64,000 nucleotides of DNA from Prosopocoilus inquinatus (taxonomy: Eukaryota > Arthropoda > Insecta > Coleoptera > Lucanidae), in the NCBI GenBank assembly GCA_036172665.1, contig CM069876.1, positions 43,245,001-43,309,000 of the forward strand, written 5' to 3'. Shown here piece after piece: positions 23,540 through 35,014 of this stretch. The notes below the pieces were generated by a model, which ran no database searches, was not told where the DNA came from, and saw nothing but the letters and a program-made list of their open reading frames with translations. Made by a program: the position numbers and the translations under genes. Position 1 is the first letter of the stretch. Every line of letters starts with the position of its first letter.

Positions 23540-24605
23540 ACAGTTAGCCTTTTGTTTTTTTTTTAACAGTTGACGACATTCTCTCAATAAACTCCCAGCG
23601 TTCCGACGTCATTTGTTTCTTCAACGTCTTTTTGAGTTTTCTTCTGCAGAATTATTATTTTGGATGAAACGATTTACGGTTTGAAAACTCTTTGATTTGG
23701 CGCGGCGTTGCCGGTCGTTTTTCGAATGTTTTCTTCTTAAAAAGCAAAACAAAGAAACAAACAAAAGACGGTCGGTCGATTGTGTAACAAACGTTCGTTT
23801 CTCCGGAAGCCGGAAATCTTCTTATCGACAGTTATTAAAATAAATTTAGATTTCTTCAATTTTTTTTTTTTTTTTGATAGAAAAACAAAGTCAGTCGTCG
23901 TTTTTGAGTTTTTACTTCTTAAAAAAACGACAAAGAAAGAAAACACAAAAGACGGCCGAACATGCCACATGATCAGTAGAATGTTATTTTAATTTTTTGC
24001 AACTTTATTAATGGAGTATTATTCAATTTTTTTTTTTTTGCTTTTTCGGAAAATACGAAAAAGAAAGATGATCGACGGTAATCAAGAGATTTTCTATTTT
24101 TTTTTTTTTTTGAGAAAGCACCAACAACCAAAACCAAAAGACAAAAGGCGATCTATCTTGCGATGAATTTTTATTTTTTCGAAAGGCGAAAATAAAAGGC
24201 AGTCGACGGTGAACGAGAAGAACTACGGTTTCCTTTTGTTTAACAACAAAACAGTTGTTAGCCTTTTGTTTGTTTTTTTAACAGTTGACGACACTCTTTC
24301 AATAAACTCCCAGCGTTTCGACGTCATTTGTTCCTTCGGCGTCTTTTTGAGTTTTCTTCCGCGGAATTATTATTTTGGATGAAACGTTTTACGGTTTGAA
24401 AACTCTTTGATTGAATTTATTGCCCGACGCGGCATTACCGGTCGATTTTCGAATGTTTTCTTCTTAAAAACCAAAACAAAAAACAAACAAAAGGCGGTCG
24501 GTAGATTATGTAACAAGCGTGCGTTTCTCCGGAAGCCGTAAATCTTCTGATCGACAGTAATCAAAATTTAGATTTCTTCACTTTTTTTGATAGAAAAACA
24601 AAGGC
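23540..24605. repeat. Direct duplication of a 350-bp segment, 705 bp apart
   Basis: The segment at 23541-23896 recurs at 24250-24605. Shared phrases include 'caataaactcccagcgtt', 'tttttgagttttctt', 'ttattattttggatgaaacg', 'tttctccggaagccg' and 'gatagaaaaacaaag'. Between the two copies are A/T homopolymer-rich sequences with 'aaaagacgatc'-like motifs. Short open frames within the copies are not credible genes. Confidence 0.75.
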
Positions 24606-24606
24606 A

Positions 24607-25140
24607 GAGAGTAAAATTACTAATATGGAATACCTTTCACCCTTACTGTTCGAACAACAATGATGCCATCTTCTGAGAGAAAAATTACTAATGTGGAATA
24701 CCTTTTACCCTTACCGTTCAGACAACAACGGCGCTACCCTCTGAGAGTAAAATTACTAATGTGGAATAACTATCACCCATACCGTTCGAACAACAATGAT
24801 GCCATCTTCTGAGAGTAAAATTACTATGCAATACCTTTCACCCTTACCGTTAGGACAACAATGTGCCATCTTCTGAGAATTAAATTACTAATGTGGAATA
24901 CCTTTTACCCTTACCGTTCAGACAACAATGACGGTACCCTCTGAGAGTTAAATTACTAATGTGGAATACCTTTCACCCTTACCGTTTGGTCAATAATCTT
25001 CTGGGAGTAAAACTACTAATGTGGAATACCTTTCACCCTTACCATTCGGACAACAATTATAAGATCAGACTAACGCTATCTTCTAGGAGTAAAATTACTA
25101 TTGTGCAATACCTTTCACCCTTATCATTCGGGTAGCAATG
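24607..25140 (+). repeat. Minisatellite, about 68-bp unit, eight copies
   Basis: Units begin at about 24607, 24675, 24743, 24811, 24874, 24942, 25003 and 25090. The consensus carries 'gagagtaaaattactaat', then 'gtggaatacctttcaccctt', then 'accgttcg.acaacaatg' and 'ccatcttct'. Unit length varies between 61 and about 90 bp. Confidence 0.85.
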
Positions 25141-27340
25141 GCGAAACGCTTGGAGAAACTATTTTTCTTCTGACAGGATTGCATTACTTGTCGAAACGCT
25201 TGCAAGCGCATTTCTTTTTCTGGCTCGTGAGAATTATGGTAGAATTATTATTTCACGCGTTTAGACAACCACAAAATTTTCGTCTCGCCTGTTTTTTTTA
25301 TCCGATCAGTTTATGTGAACTTCAGGATTTTGCGAGCTAACATTTCAACGGATCGTTTAATTGGCCTCACTATGTCCTCTGACGTGATTGGCTTTTGCTT
25401 ACGTTAGATTGATACCCTGCTGATGTCACGTTGGGTTTCGAACAGTTGGAGGCATGTTTGGTTTACCTTTTTAAACTACGACGCGTCTCGGAGCGTCGGT
25501 TGTTTTAAGCTCCTTTTGCGAATGCCGTTCTTTTGAGGCGACACAATTTTGCTTTCGGAAGGAACCTCGGGGAGGTCTCCTTTGTGTACGACGATACGTC
25601 GTCGGTCGGGTATTAACATGGTGTTGGATGACTAAAATTCTTCTTGATTTTTGTTTTTTCTCAGTTGTTTCAATTGCTTCCTTGTAGTTTTGTTTCGGTC
25701 ATCTGGCAGTCCATCTTCGTGAACACTCGGCCGTTCCTTGTTTTTCCTTCCGCTTTTCTCAGTACTCTTATTTCTGAAACATTGATTCGACTTACTGTTC
25801 CCCATTTGCGGTGAGAGAAGAGAATCCACGTTGAAAGTTGGCGAGTATATTAAAATTTGAAATGTCTGCCGAATCAATCATTTTATAATAAAGTGACATT
25901 GATAAATTCGCAGTTCGCACCTGATAGAGGAGCGGGGGCGGGCGTGCTATTCTCCACCCTCCCCCCCCTCCCATCCTCTTTTTCATTGAAGTGTAAAGTA
26001 AATTATAGGATTTAAAATTTATCCGTCGACCGCAGGCAGAGAGAAACGGACGGACAAAATTACTAAACTTTTACAACTCCTTCGATTTGCTCTATTTTAT
26101 TTGCCCGTCTGAAATTCGAAGAGTAAATTAGTGCCGGAGTTAAAGTTCGGATTCGAGTGGCGGCCGCCGCCGATGTGAACAAGCGTTCCCCGCTTTTATG
26201 TCCGTACTTTTACAACTGAAATAATTAGCTGCAGCAATAAAACTTATAAGTGGCCACAAATCATATCGCAAGCCGAATTTGCTACGGCACCAGTGCCAGC
26301 CAGTAGTCGAATAGCTTTAACGACACATGCAGTTTTCGTTTTCACCGTTCGTTTTGCACACGAGAGGTATTAATCTTGCTTGGGGGGGGGGGGGGGGGAG
26401 AAGGGTGGGCAGACAAAAATCTCAGCTGGCTGCGATCGTTTCCAAGTCCCGTCCATCGGACGTTCCTGGCTAATGAGGAGCTGGTTTACAGTCCTCTCGT
26501 TACTCCGGACGGCCGTAAAACAGTTAATGCATGATGTGCTTTCAGGCTAGCTGCTGAAAAACAACTCTCCGGCCAAGTGCGGCGAGCTGCCTGAATTTGA
26601 ACCTTGAATTATGTATGTTGGCTCTTTGGTAATTGAATTTAATATTAAGCTTGATATACGGCGCAAATATTAACACCCAGTGTTTTCCTTCGCGCTGTGG
26701 TTTTACTTTGGCACCTACTTTGGATTAGGGGCCCATTACCCGTCAAAACGTTCCCATACTTTCTTTAAATTAATTTATTTTTATAGGCCCCGGACTTTGT
26801 ATACAAAATTCAATACGCGTAGTATTTTTGGCTTAATTGACAAAATTGTTTAGTTAGCATTTCCCAAGTACGGTCAATGACTCAGGATACTAAATTTAGG
26901 GGTGGTCAGCCTGAGTATTCACCCAAAACCATTTTACCCTGAACAACGAAAAACCACATCGTTTAAAAAAAAAGACCCATCTGCTCTTTTGACCCACGAG
27001 CCACCGTTACAAAGCACTTTTTTTTTGTTCGGTAGCTAGTTTGAGTTGATAAAGCCAAAAATGCTCTCGCGCCGATGTTTTCCTCGGAAAGTCCGAACAG
27101 TACCGTTCGTTGCCCGAAGAATGTCAAATTTTCCACTCTCGTCTCTCTCCTTATGAGGATTTCCTCTCCGGAATTCTTGATGAAGGTAGTGTACGAATTG
27201 AAAATTAGTAAAATTAAACAGAATGGTAATTTTAACAAATCTATTGAAACAAAAGAATAAAATAATAATACAAAATATAACAGAATAAAAACCAATGACG
27301 TGTAGATAGATTAGAAAATAAATTAGAAATATTAGTGATG
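25141..27340. other. Largely unique noncoding sequence
   Basis: No exon recognised. About 26000-26640 is non-repetitive with moderate GC. A run of 17 consecutive G lies at 26382-26398, and G/C-rich strings occur near 25930-25975. Short frames are not convincing. Confidence 0.45.
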
Positions 27341-27400
27341 AACAGATAAAATAGCGACATCTTACTATCGCTTTTTGACCTGACATTGCAATAGGGTAGA
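27341..27400 (-). repeat. Dispersed copy of the 213-bp satellite core
   Basis: 'gcgacatcttactatcgct' followed by 'ttttgacctgacattgca' is the reverse complement of the core in the 51735-52572 satellite (TGTCAGGTCAAAAAGCGATC). Only about 50 bp matches. Confidence 0.6.
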
Positions 27401-27412
27401 CAAAAAATTTTT

Positions 27413-27520
27413 CTAGAAATATTAGCATAGAAAAATGAAATTTTATAATTCTAATATTAGCATAGAAAAATGAAATTTTATAATTCTAATATTAGCATAG
27501 AAAAATGAAATGTTATAAAA
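27413..27520 (+). repeat. Short tandem repeat, three units of 37 bp
   Basis: The unit 'aatattagcatagaaaaatg' plus 'aaattttataattct' occurs three times with almost no divergence; the last unit differs near its end. Confidence 0.9.
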
Positions 27521-27600
27521 TATAATAATATAAGCGAGAGAAAGGAGGATTTTGGATCTTATGCATTGATTAGTTCTTTAAGTGGTATTGATCCGACTTA

Positions 27601-28712
27601 CCAATCGGAATCTAGATTAAGTTTCTCGTGTCCGCGTTATTTAAGGGGCACAATAATTTTATATAAAAACAAATGAGAAATCGGTTTAAATATACATTTA
27701 AAAAAATATTCTGTGCGGGGCAAGCTCCCAATCATCAAATTTGGGAAAAATTACTAAATTTAAATAAAAGAAGATTGAATCCAGATTTCAAATTGATATC
27801 GCCCGGAACGAGAAAGACGTTACCAATCGGAATCTAAATTAAGCTTCTCGTGTCCGCGTTATTTAAGGGGCACAATAATTTTATATAAAAACAAATGAGA
27901 ATTCGGTTTAAATATACATTTTAAAAGAACACTCTGCGCGGATCAAGCTCCCAATTACCAAATTTGGGAAAAATTACTAAATTTAAATAAAAGAAGATTG
28001 AATCCGGTTTTAAAATTGATATCGCCCGGAACGAGAAAGACGTTACCAATCGGAATCTAAATTAAGCTTCTCGTGTCCGCGTTATTTAAGGGGTACAATA
28101 ATTTTATATAAAAACAAATGAGAATGAATTCGATTTAAATATACATTTAAATGAACACTCTGCGCGGGACAAGTTCCCAATTACCAAATTTGGGAAAAAT
28201 TACAAAATTTAAATAAAAGAAGATTGAATCCGGATTTCAAATTGATATCGCCCGGAACGAGAAAGACGTTAATAATCGGAATCTAAATTAAGCTTCTCGT
28301 GTCCGCGTTATTTAAGGGGCACAATAATTTTATATAAAAACAAATGAGAATTCGGTTTAAATATACATTTAAAAGAACACTTTGCGCGGGACAAGTTCCC
28401 AATTACCAAATACGGGGAAAGTTACTAAATTTAAATAAAAGAAGATTGAATCCGGATTTCAAATTGATATCGCCCGGAACGAGAAAGACGTTACCAATCG
28501 GAATCTAAATTAAGCTTCTCGTGTCCGCGTTATTTAAGGGGCACAATAATTTTATATAAAAACAAATGAGAATTCGGTTTAAATATACATTTTAAAAAAC
28601 ACTCTGCGCGGATCAAGCTCCAATTACCAAATATGAGGAAAATTACTAAATTTAAATAAAAGAAGATTGAATCCGGATTTCAAATTGATATCGCCCGGAA
28701 CGAGAAATACGT
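27601..28712 (+). repeat. Satellite-like tandem array, five units of about 223 bp
   Basis: Units begin with 'ccaatcggaatctaaatta' near 27601, 27823, 28046, 28271 and 28494. Each holds 'cttctcgtgtccgcgttatt', 'aaggggcacaataatttta', 'aaatttaaataaaagaagat' and 'gatatcgcccggaacgagaa'. Copies are highly similar and of nearly constant length, so amplification or homogenisation is fairly recent. There is no open frame through the unit. Confidence 0.9.
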
Positions 28713-29857
28713 TTGCTTTTCTATGAAGCTGAAACGAAGTCCGCAGATTAACCAACTCTTAATTTAAACGTTAATGTTGTTATTATCTGCCTCACTTTCT
28801 CACCCCGCCTTTCCATCGGGACGCTTTTCCAACTAAACCTTTGCCCGGTAGATGGCACGATGATATTGCTAGGCGTTGTTTTTTCGAGCTACCTACCGAG
28901 AATCGTGGCGTAGGCATTTCACGTTTCATCAGAAAATTAAACCTGAGGATTTTTCTCAGTATCATATTACATCGAACGCGCATAACTGAAGCCAAGGCTT
29001 ATCAGTTACACGTGGGGACAAAACTACAATTAATTGCCTTTCTTGTTATAGCTTATCGCTGCTTGACACTGAAATGAAATGAAATACTTTTCCGTTATAC
29101 TTATTGAAGTTTTCGAATTCTTTTAACAGGAATCGCCGACATCTGCTTAGCTTGCTGATCAAAGTTCTTTTCGGTTAATGGAACGTACGCAAGATTAACG
29201 TTTAATAGACGGAATTCCGTGCTGACAAATGATATCCAAGTCGTTACTTACAATGCTAAACCAGCGCACGCTCATTAAATGTGTATCGACAAGATGCTGA
29301 CAGTTTTGATACATCGACCTTTGAACCCGAACTTTTAGGAAATAGATTTTGTTACGTCCTGTGACACGGATAGTTTAAAAAGGGAATTCTGTAAATCAAT
29401 GCATTCGTTAGTGTATTTATTATTAAAGAGTATTCATTCAATGGCCGATCAGAAATGAGTGCGTAGTAATGAGTCGGCAAATCGGTGATGTTTTGAGAAC
29501 CTCGGATGAAGAGCCAAATACTTTGACGGTTACATGAATTTCTTTTTAATTTTTATGTTCGGTTATGTTCAATTTAAACATAATAGACTAAATTACGATC
29601 GATTGGTGTAGCAAAGATTATTATTACTTAATTATTACTAATTGTAATTCTATTTTTAAAGTTAACGTAATTTTAATAAACCCCCGTAAAACGAACAAAA
29701 CATTTTCTTCTTATACATAAACATTTGTTCGTGACATGGAGGGCTACGCCCCTTTAAAACTTGCAATATTCTAAACACTCGCGGAGTAATTATTAATTAT
29801 GGTTTCGCTTATGGGTTTATGTATTTACCGTATGCTACCACTTAAAGTGTTTAACGT
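28713..29857. other. Unique noncoding sequence
   Basis: No gene or repeat identified. Overlapping short frames at 28792-29077 on both strands show no domain. Confidence 0.45.
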
Positions 29858-30118
29858 TAATACTCCTGGCTATACATTATTTACCTGGTGGCAAGATCGC
29901 GTTGTTTGTCAACGGTTTTCCCAAACCTAGCTCTAGTCGAAGTGGGTAGGGTTTTAAACGATGTAAACTAAGGGAGTCAGGGAAATAAATACAGCTGAAA
30001 GATCCACTGCAGGACGGTTGTCAAGGTCCCAACATCGTGCGAATGTATTCTTTAATCCCCAGGCGATTTTCGTACACTCGTGCGTTCAGCGCAGGGAGTA
30101 GACGATAACACAACCAAA
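29858..30118 (-). mobile_element. Possible relic of an LTR related to the Gypsy element
   Basis: Ordered similarity to the inner part of the 40409-41762 LTR: 'taatactcctgg', 'gcgttgt', 'tcagggaa', 'caaggtcccaacatcgtgcg', 'gtattctttaatccccagg' and 'gataacacaa' echo LTR phrases such as 'caaggcctcaatgtgcgcg', 'gtattctcaattttctccagg' and 'gattaacataa'. Identity is low, with indels. It may be a fragment of an older, related LTR. Confidence 0.4.
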
Positions 30119-30167
30119 AACTGTCGGTAAGATATCTATAAATTTAATTGAAGTTTGTTCTTATTCG

Positions 30168-30292
30168 ATGAAAATTGTAAGTACAAATTTGTTTTAATCT
30201 CGAACCGGACAGAAATATGAAGGGAAAACATTTCCTTCATATTTCTGTCAGGTTCGAGATTAAAAGATTTTTGTACTTATAAATTTAATCTT
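30168..30292. mobile_element. Foldback MITE of about 125 bp
   Basis: 'ttttaatctcgaaccggaca' and 'gaaatatgaagg' on the left pair with 'ccttcatatttctgtcagg' and 'ttcgagattaaaag' on the right around an 8-nt centre near 30228-30235. Outer 'gtacaaat' and 'gaagttt' segments also pair. Confidence 0.75.
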
Positions 30293-30694
30293 CATAGAAT
30301 ACGTAAGCCTCGGAAAAGGCCAAAATAACGCGACACAAACGTCGAATTACATCAAACGAATAGATACTTGTTTCAATTTATTCGTTTTAAAGCATGCTTT
30401 CAAAGTAAAAAAAATTGAGGCTATGGAACTTTTGTAATGTACGATCGCAGGTTCTTACAACGGAATGAGTAGCTGTTAAGGTTAGTACACGTATTATAAT
30501 TTACTTGACGTTCTTGCAACATTTGTGCGATTCAGTATTTTAATTTTATTTTACGCGAAGTACACTGCAAAAATAAATCACAATCAGCGAATTCTGGCGG
30601 GTTTGGTACCTAATTCGCTTAATTAATTAGCACTAATTAAAGCTATTAGTGTTTGGTGTTGCCAGATCTGGTAAATCAATAATAGATGCATTAC

Positions 30695-30730
<36 letters not shown>

Positions 30731-31926
30731 ACAATCACAAATCATAATTTATTTAAATGCGCATATACAGGGCGATTGTTTCGCTATTTCGTTTTAGCTT
30801 TTCCCAAAACTTTAAGTTGTTTGAGCTCATATTAGTCATATTCTTTGTGAGTTTGCGCGTTTCTCACAAACGATGTTCGCTCTGTGAAAAACAATAAACA
30901 AAATAAAATTAACAAAATATTCAAGCTTTGTAGCAGCATGTAGTGTGATTTGTTTTCTCTTTTTTTTTCATCTATCTAAAGAAGCAATCCTTATTTCAAA
31001 GAAGTGTCACACACGTTATGCATATTTCAACGACTAGATATCTTTGACCTATAAAAATATAGAGACAAAGCTGTGAGAGAATCACACCGCATAACATGAT
31101 TTATATCCTTGTTTGCAAATATCCTTTCCAAGTCCGGAAGGACGAAGAAGCGTTTCAGACTTGGCTACCAGCGTATGCAAAGAGGGTCCTACATTCGCCT
31201 CGTATCTGCGTCGTGTTTAGAATGCCGTCCACATGTGGGGTCCTCTTGAGAGGAAGCGGCGGGAAACAGCAGAAGGAAACGCGCGAAAAACCAAACAATA
31301 AAACTCAAGCTGCGATGTCGCCGCCCACCTCGCGAGCGAGCAAACAAACACCGCCGCCGCCGCCGCCGCCGCTGAAAAGGATTTGATAATTTTCTTTTTT
31401 TCGCCGCGGAGATGATTCATTGTGTTCGCTTCGTTTCGGTTCTGAGATGTGCACTGGCTCCGGGTAATCCTCCGTGACAAGATTGGTTTTGCTCGTTCAT
31501 TTCCTTCCATTATGTTGTAAATTACGTCTCGTTTAAGGGGGGTTTTTCACTGTGTTTCGCGGCAGCGCGCTTCCCAAATTACCGGGCTTCATTTATTTTT
31601 ATGCATTATCTCAGCGGAATACCTCTCTCTCTCTCTCTAAATATATCCATCTATCTACCCGTAAGATTGGTCATTAAAAAGATTTTAAAAACATAATTAA
31701 TTTTCTTGAGAAAAAAGAAAACAATAAATTATCGTGGAGCAGTTGATTACCGATGAATTCGATTATTAGTTAAGAGGGACAGATCCGGCCTATGTTAATG
31801 GTTTGAGAATTATTATATTATGTAAGTGAATTCCAAGTTCAAGATTAAAGTTGAATGAGATTATTAGCTTTTTTTATCTGTGGTGTCAGGATTTTAGGAG
31901 CGGGAGCATATTTTGTGTGTGTAAAG
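30293..31926. other. Noncoding sequence with microsatellites
   Basis: Contains a (GT)n tract at about 30697-30729, a (CCG)n tract near 31351-31372 and a (CT)n tract near 31624-31640. Open frames at 31096-31510 cover the CCG tract and the GC-rich region around it; I recognise no protein there. Confidence 0.5.
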
Positions 31927-31929
31927 CGT

Positions 31930-32107
31930 TTCATGGTTTTGTTACTTCCAAACCTCCTCGCCGTTGAAGAGGAAGCGGTGTCGAATTATATCCCCAACAC
32001 TGAAGGGTACCCGTAGTGAGTAACGACCACCCCCGAGAAGAATATCTCGAGCGAGGAGCGAACCCACGACCTTACTTATTGCAAGGCCGGTCGCTTACAG
32101 GCGCGGC
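31930..32107 (-). mobile_element. tRNA-derived SINE-like element, copy 1
   Basis: On the minus strand it begins near 32107 with 'TTAGCCGCGCCTGTAAGCG', then an anticodon-arm-like 'GGCCTTGCAATAAGTAAGG' and a B-box-like 'GTCGTGGGTTCGCTCC', followed by a non-tRNA body ('CTCGAGATATT', 'TACCCTTCAGTGTTGGGGAT') ending near 'GAAGTAACAAAACCAT'. The tRNA-like head plus unrelated body is the usual SINE plan. Further copies lie at 32521-32698 and 33319-33482. Confidence 0.6.
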
Positions 32108-32520
32108 TAAATATTTTAAATGTTGAAATGAAAAAAGCACTTGGCAAATGTGTTTAAATAAAAAATTTGACGCCAGGTTTAAGCAGCCGGAAAATACTTG
32201 AGTCTGATGGTTTGTAACTACTTCTTCCTGTTTCTGGATATTGTTTATTTAAATTCAATAGTTTCATGTTACATTTTAACTTATGTTCTCGCTCCTTTCT
32301 CTCTGTGCAAACGTAAAAATGTAATTACATATTATCTGCCTGCGTGTTTCTACAAAAAATTCGTACGTTCCTGACACAATGGATAATTACAGCTTGTCTG
32401 TCTGTTATAAAATTCTTCACGAACGATAAGGTAAAAAACATGAATCTATCATAATTATTAAATTTAGAACCATAATCATCATTTATTTCAAAAACTACTT
32501 GTCAGTTTGTCGTATAACCT

Positions 32521-32698
32521 TATGGCTTTGTTACTTGCAAAACTCCTCGCCGTTGAAGGGGAAGCAGTGTCGAATTATATCCTCAATACTGAAGGGTACC
32601 TGAAGTGAATAACGACCATCCCCGAGAAATATCTCGAGCGAGAAGCGAACCCACGACCTTACGATTGCAAGGCCAGTCGCTTACAGGAGTGGCTAAAT
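32521..32698 (-). mobile_element. tRNA-derived SINE-like element, copy 2 (left palindrome arm)
   Basis: Same structure as copy 1: on the minus strand 'TTAGCCACTCCTGTAAGCG', 'GGCCTTGCAATCGTAAGG', 'TCGTGGGTTCGCTTCTCGC', then the body. It lies inside the left arm of the 1.8-kb palindrome. Confidence 0.6.
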
Positions 32699-33318
32699 AT
32701 CGCTTCGCGTGCCGGGTTCAGAACTCCGCTAGGGTTTTGTCTTGGATTCTTCACGATAATTCTTGAAGGAAACAAACATTCCTTTACACCATAACAGTCC
32801 ATAATTTAAAAAAAAATGGCATTTATCAAGAGTACTAGATACTTTCACATACTTAAAAAAATTCTCCAATCCGTTTAGTGTACTGGAATTATTTAAAACA
32901 GCATAAAGTTAAATACGGTATTAAAAGTCACCTAACTATAATTTGTTAATAAATAACCGATGAGTTTATTTCAAACACTTGAGAATTTCATTACAATTTT
33001 TTAACTAGGACACTGTTGCCGGTTGTGTTTTGACAAGGCAACACCGTCAGTGGTCCTTTAATTTGTGAACAAATTATAATTAGGTGACTTTTAATACCGT
33101 ATTTAACTTTCTGCTGTTTTAAATAATTCCAGTACACTAAGCAAGCGGATTGGAGAATTTTTTTAAGTATATGAAAATATCTTGTACTCTTAATAAATGA
33201 GATTTTTGTTAAATTATGGACTGTTATGGTGAAGAGGAATGTTTGTTTCCTTCAAGAATTATCGTGAAGAATCCGAGACAAAACCCTAGCGAAGTTCTGA
33301 ACCCGTCACGCGAAGCTA

Positions 33319-33482
33319 TATTTAGTCGCTCCTCTATGGGACTAATCGTAAAGTCGTGGGTTCGCTCCTCGCTCGAGATATTTCTCGGGGATGATCGTTA
33401 TTCACTTCAGGTACCCTTCAGTATTGGGGATATATGGCTTTCCCTTCAACGGCGAGGAGTTTTGGAAGTAACAAAGCCATAA
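33319..33482 (+). mobile_element. tRNA-derived SINE-like element, copy 3 (right palindrome arm)
   Basis: Plus-strand counterpart of copy 2: 'tcgtgggttcgctcctcgc', 'tcgagatatttctcgggg', 'caggtacccttcagtattgg' and 'acggcgaggagtttt'. The first 40 nt (tRNA-like head) are more diverged than in copy 2, and a few bases are missing in the body. Confidence 0.6.
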
Positions 33483-33893
33483 GGTTATACGACAAACTGA
33501 CAAGTAGTTTTTGAAATAAATGATGATTATGGTTCTGAATTTAATAATTATGACAGATTCATGTTTTTTACCTTAACGTTCGTGCAGAATTTTATAACAG
33601 ACAAGCTGTAATTATTCATTGTGTCAGGTACGTACAATTTTTTTGTAGAAATACGCAGGCAGTTAATATGTAATTACATTTTTACGTTTGCACAGAGAAA
33701 AAAGAACGAGAATATAAGTTAAAATGTAACATGAAATTATTGAATTTAAATAAACAGTATCCAGAACCAGGAAGAAGTAGTTACGAACCATCAGAGTCAA
33801 GTATTTTCCGGCTGCACTTAAATCTGGCGTCAAATTTTTTATTTGAACACAACATGTGTCAAGTGCTTCTTTCATTTCAACATTTAAAATATT

Positions 33894-35014
33894 TATCTGT
33901 TTTCCAGACACTGAAATGGCTTGTTAAAACTAATATAAATGCTATAACAGTAAAATTGAGATGACAAATTACTTTGACTCGAAACTTCAAATGCCTTGCC
34001 AACTTAATATTTTGATAATGTTTTATAGGGGACTTATGGTGGTGGTTTTTTAATTTGTGAACAACGTATAATTTGCCATTAAATAATAAAATAATGCAAA
34101 TAAATAATTCCTGTGCTAGCAAAACAAAAAAGAAAAACAACACGATTTTCTTCTTATGACGGCGAAAAACAAAAACGAAACATGGTCGATTTCCGAATTC
34201 GTTTAATTATTCACAAAAAAAAGAGAACAAACCAAAACAAAAGACGATCGACCTCTTTAAAAAGGTGAAAAACGAAACCTGAGGTCATCGATATTATATT
34301 GAATTTACACTTCTTTTGACAAAAAATAGGGAAAAATAATTTTTTTTTAGAAAAATTAACGTTGGTCGATTGTCTTATATTTGTTTTAATTTACTTACTT
34401 ATTACTGGTTTACATTTTTTTTTTAATCAAACTTTTACACTTGTAAAACACTTACCTGGTATTATGAATGAAAGAAAAAACATTGTAAGCCCTAGGGCAA
34501 CAATCAAAAATATTAAATTTGTATTAAAATATCAAAATCACGAAATATGAGCACCACGTCATTAATTACTAAAGTTATAAGTAACGAACAGGGTTCTTTC
34601 TTTCGTGATTTTGATAATTTAAAAAATTAATTCAACAAAATTTTTTTAAACTATTTGCTTTCGGTTTCGTCCTCCGCTTCGAATATCAAAAAATAATTAC
34701 CTTTTAAATCTTAATGTTATGACTAAAGAACGATTTCCTTTATCACAACAAGAAAATCTGTTTTCTGTTAAATAATCTAAAAAATATTTTCCTCGGAGAT
34801 TTTTCATGAAATATGTATGTAGAAAATAGAAAGTTAAGGATAAAATACTGAAAGTTAAATACTCAAACTACCCCTTAAAAAAGAGGAAAGCTCTGATAAA
34901 ATGTACTGTTAATGTGCAGTTAAGTGCATAATGCGAGCAGTAACCAGAAGACTGTAAGGGAAGGGTAGTTCGTCAATAATAACCAGAGAAAAGAATTCGA
35001 ACCACTTGTTCACG
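33894..35014. other. AT-rich noncoding sequence
   Basis: Includes 'aaaacaaaagacgatcgacc' near 34235, the reverse complement of the motif found in the T-rich blocks. Otherwise nothing recognised. Confidence 0.5.

Larger units (their letters stand above)
32108..33893. mobile_element. Large foldback (palindromic) element of about 1.8 kb
   Basis: Left arm about 32108-32950 and right arm about 33068-33893 are inverted copies. Paired phrases include 'atattttaaatgttgaaatg' with its complement near 33873, 'acgtaaaaatgtaattacat', 'atgattatggttct' and 'ggtattaaaagtcacctaa'. The centre (32951-33067) contains a smaller hairpin, 'gttgcc' with 'ggcaac'. Each arm includes a SINE-like copy in mirrored orientation. 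Arms differ by scattered changes. No open frame of protein character. Confidence 0.8.

Noticed and set aside
24607..25140. CRISPR-like array
   Set aside because: The repeats make up the whole unit without unique spacers and unit length varies; this is a eukaryotic minisatellite.
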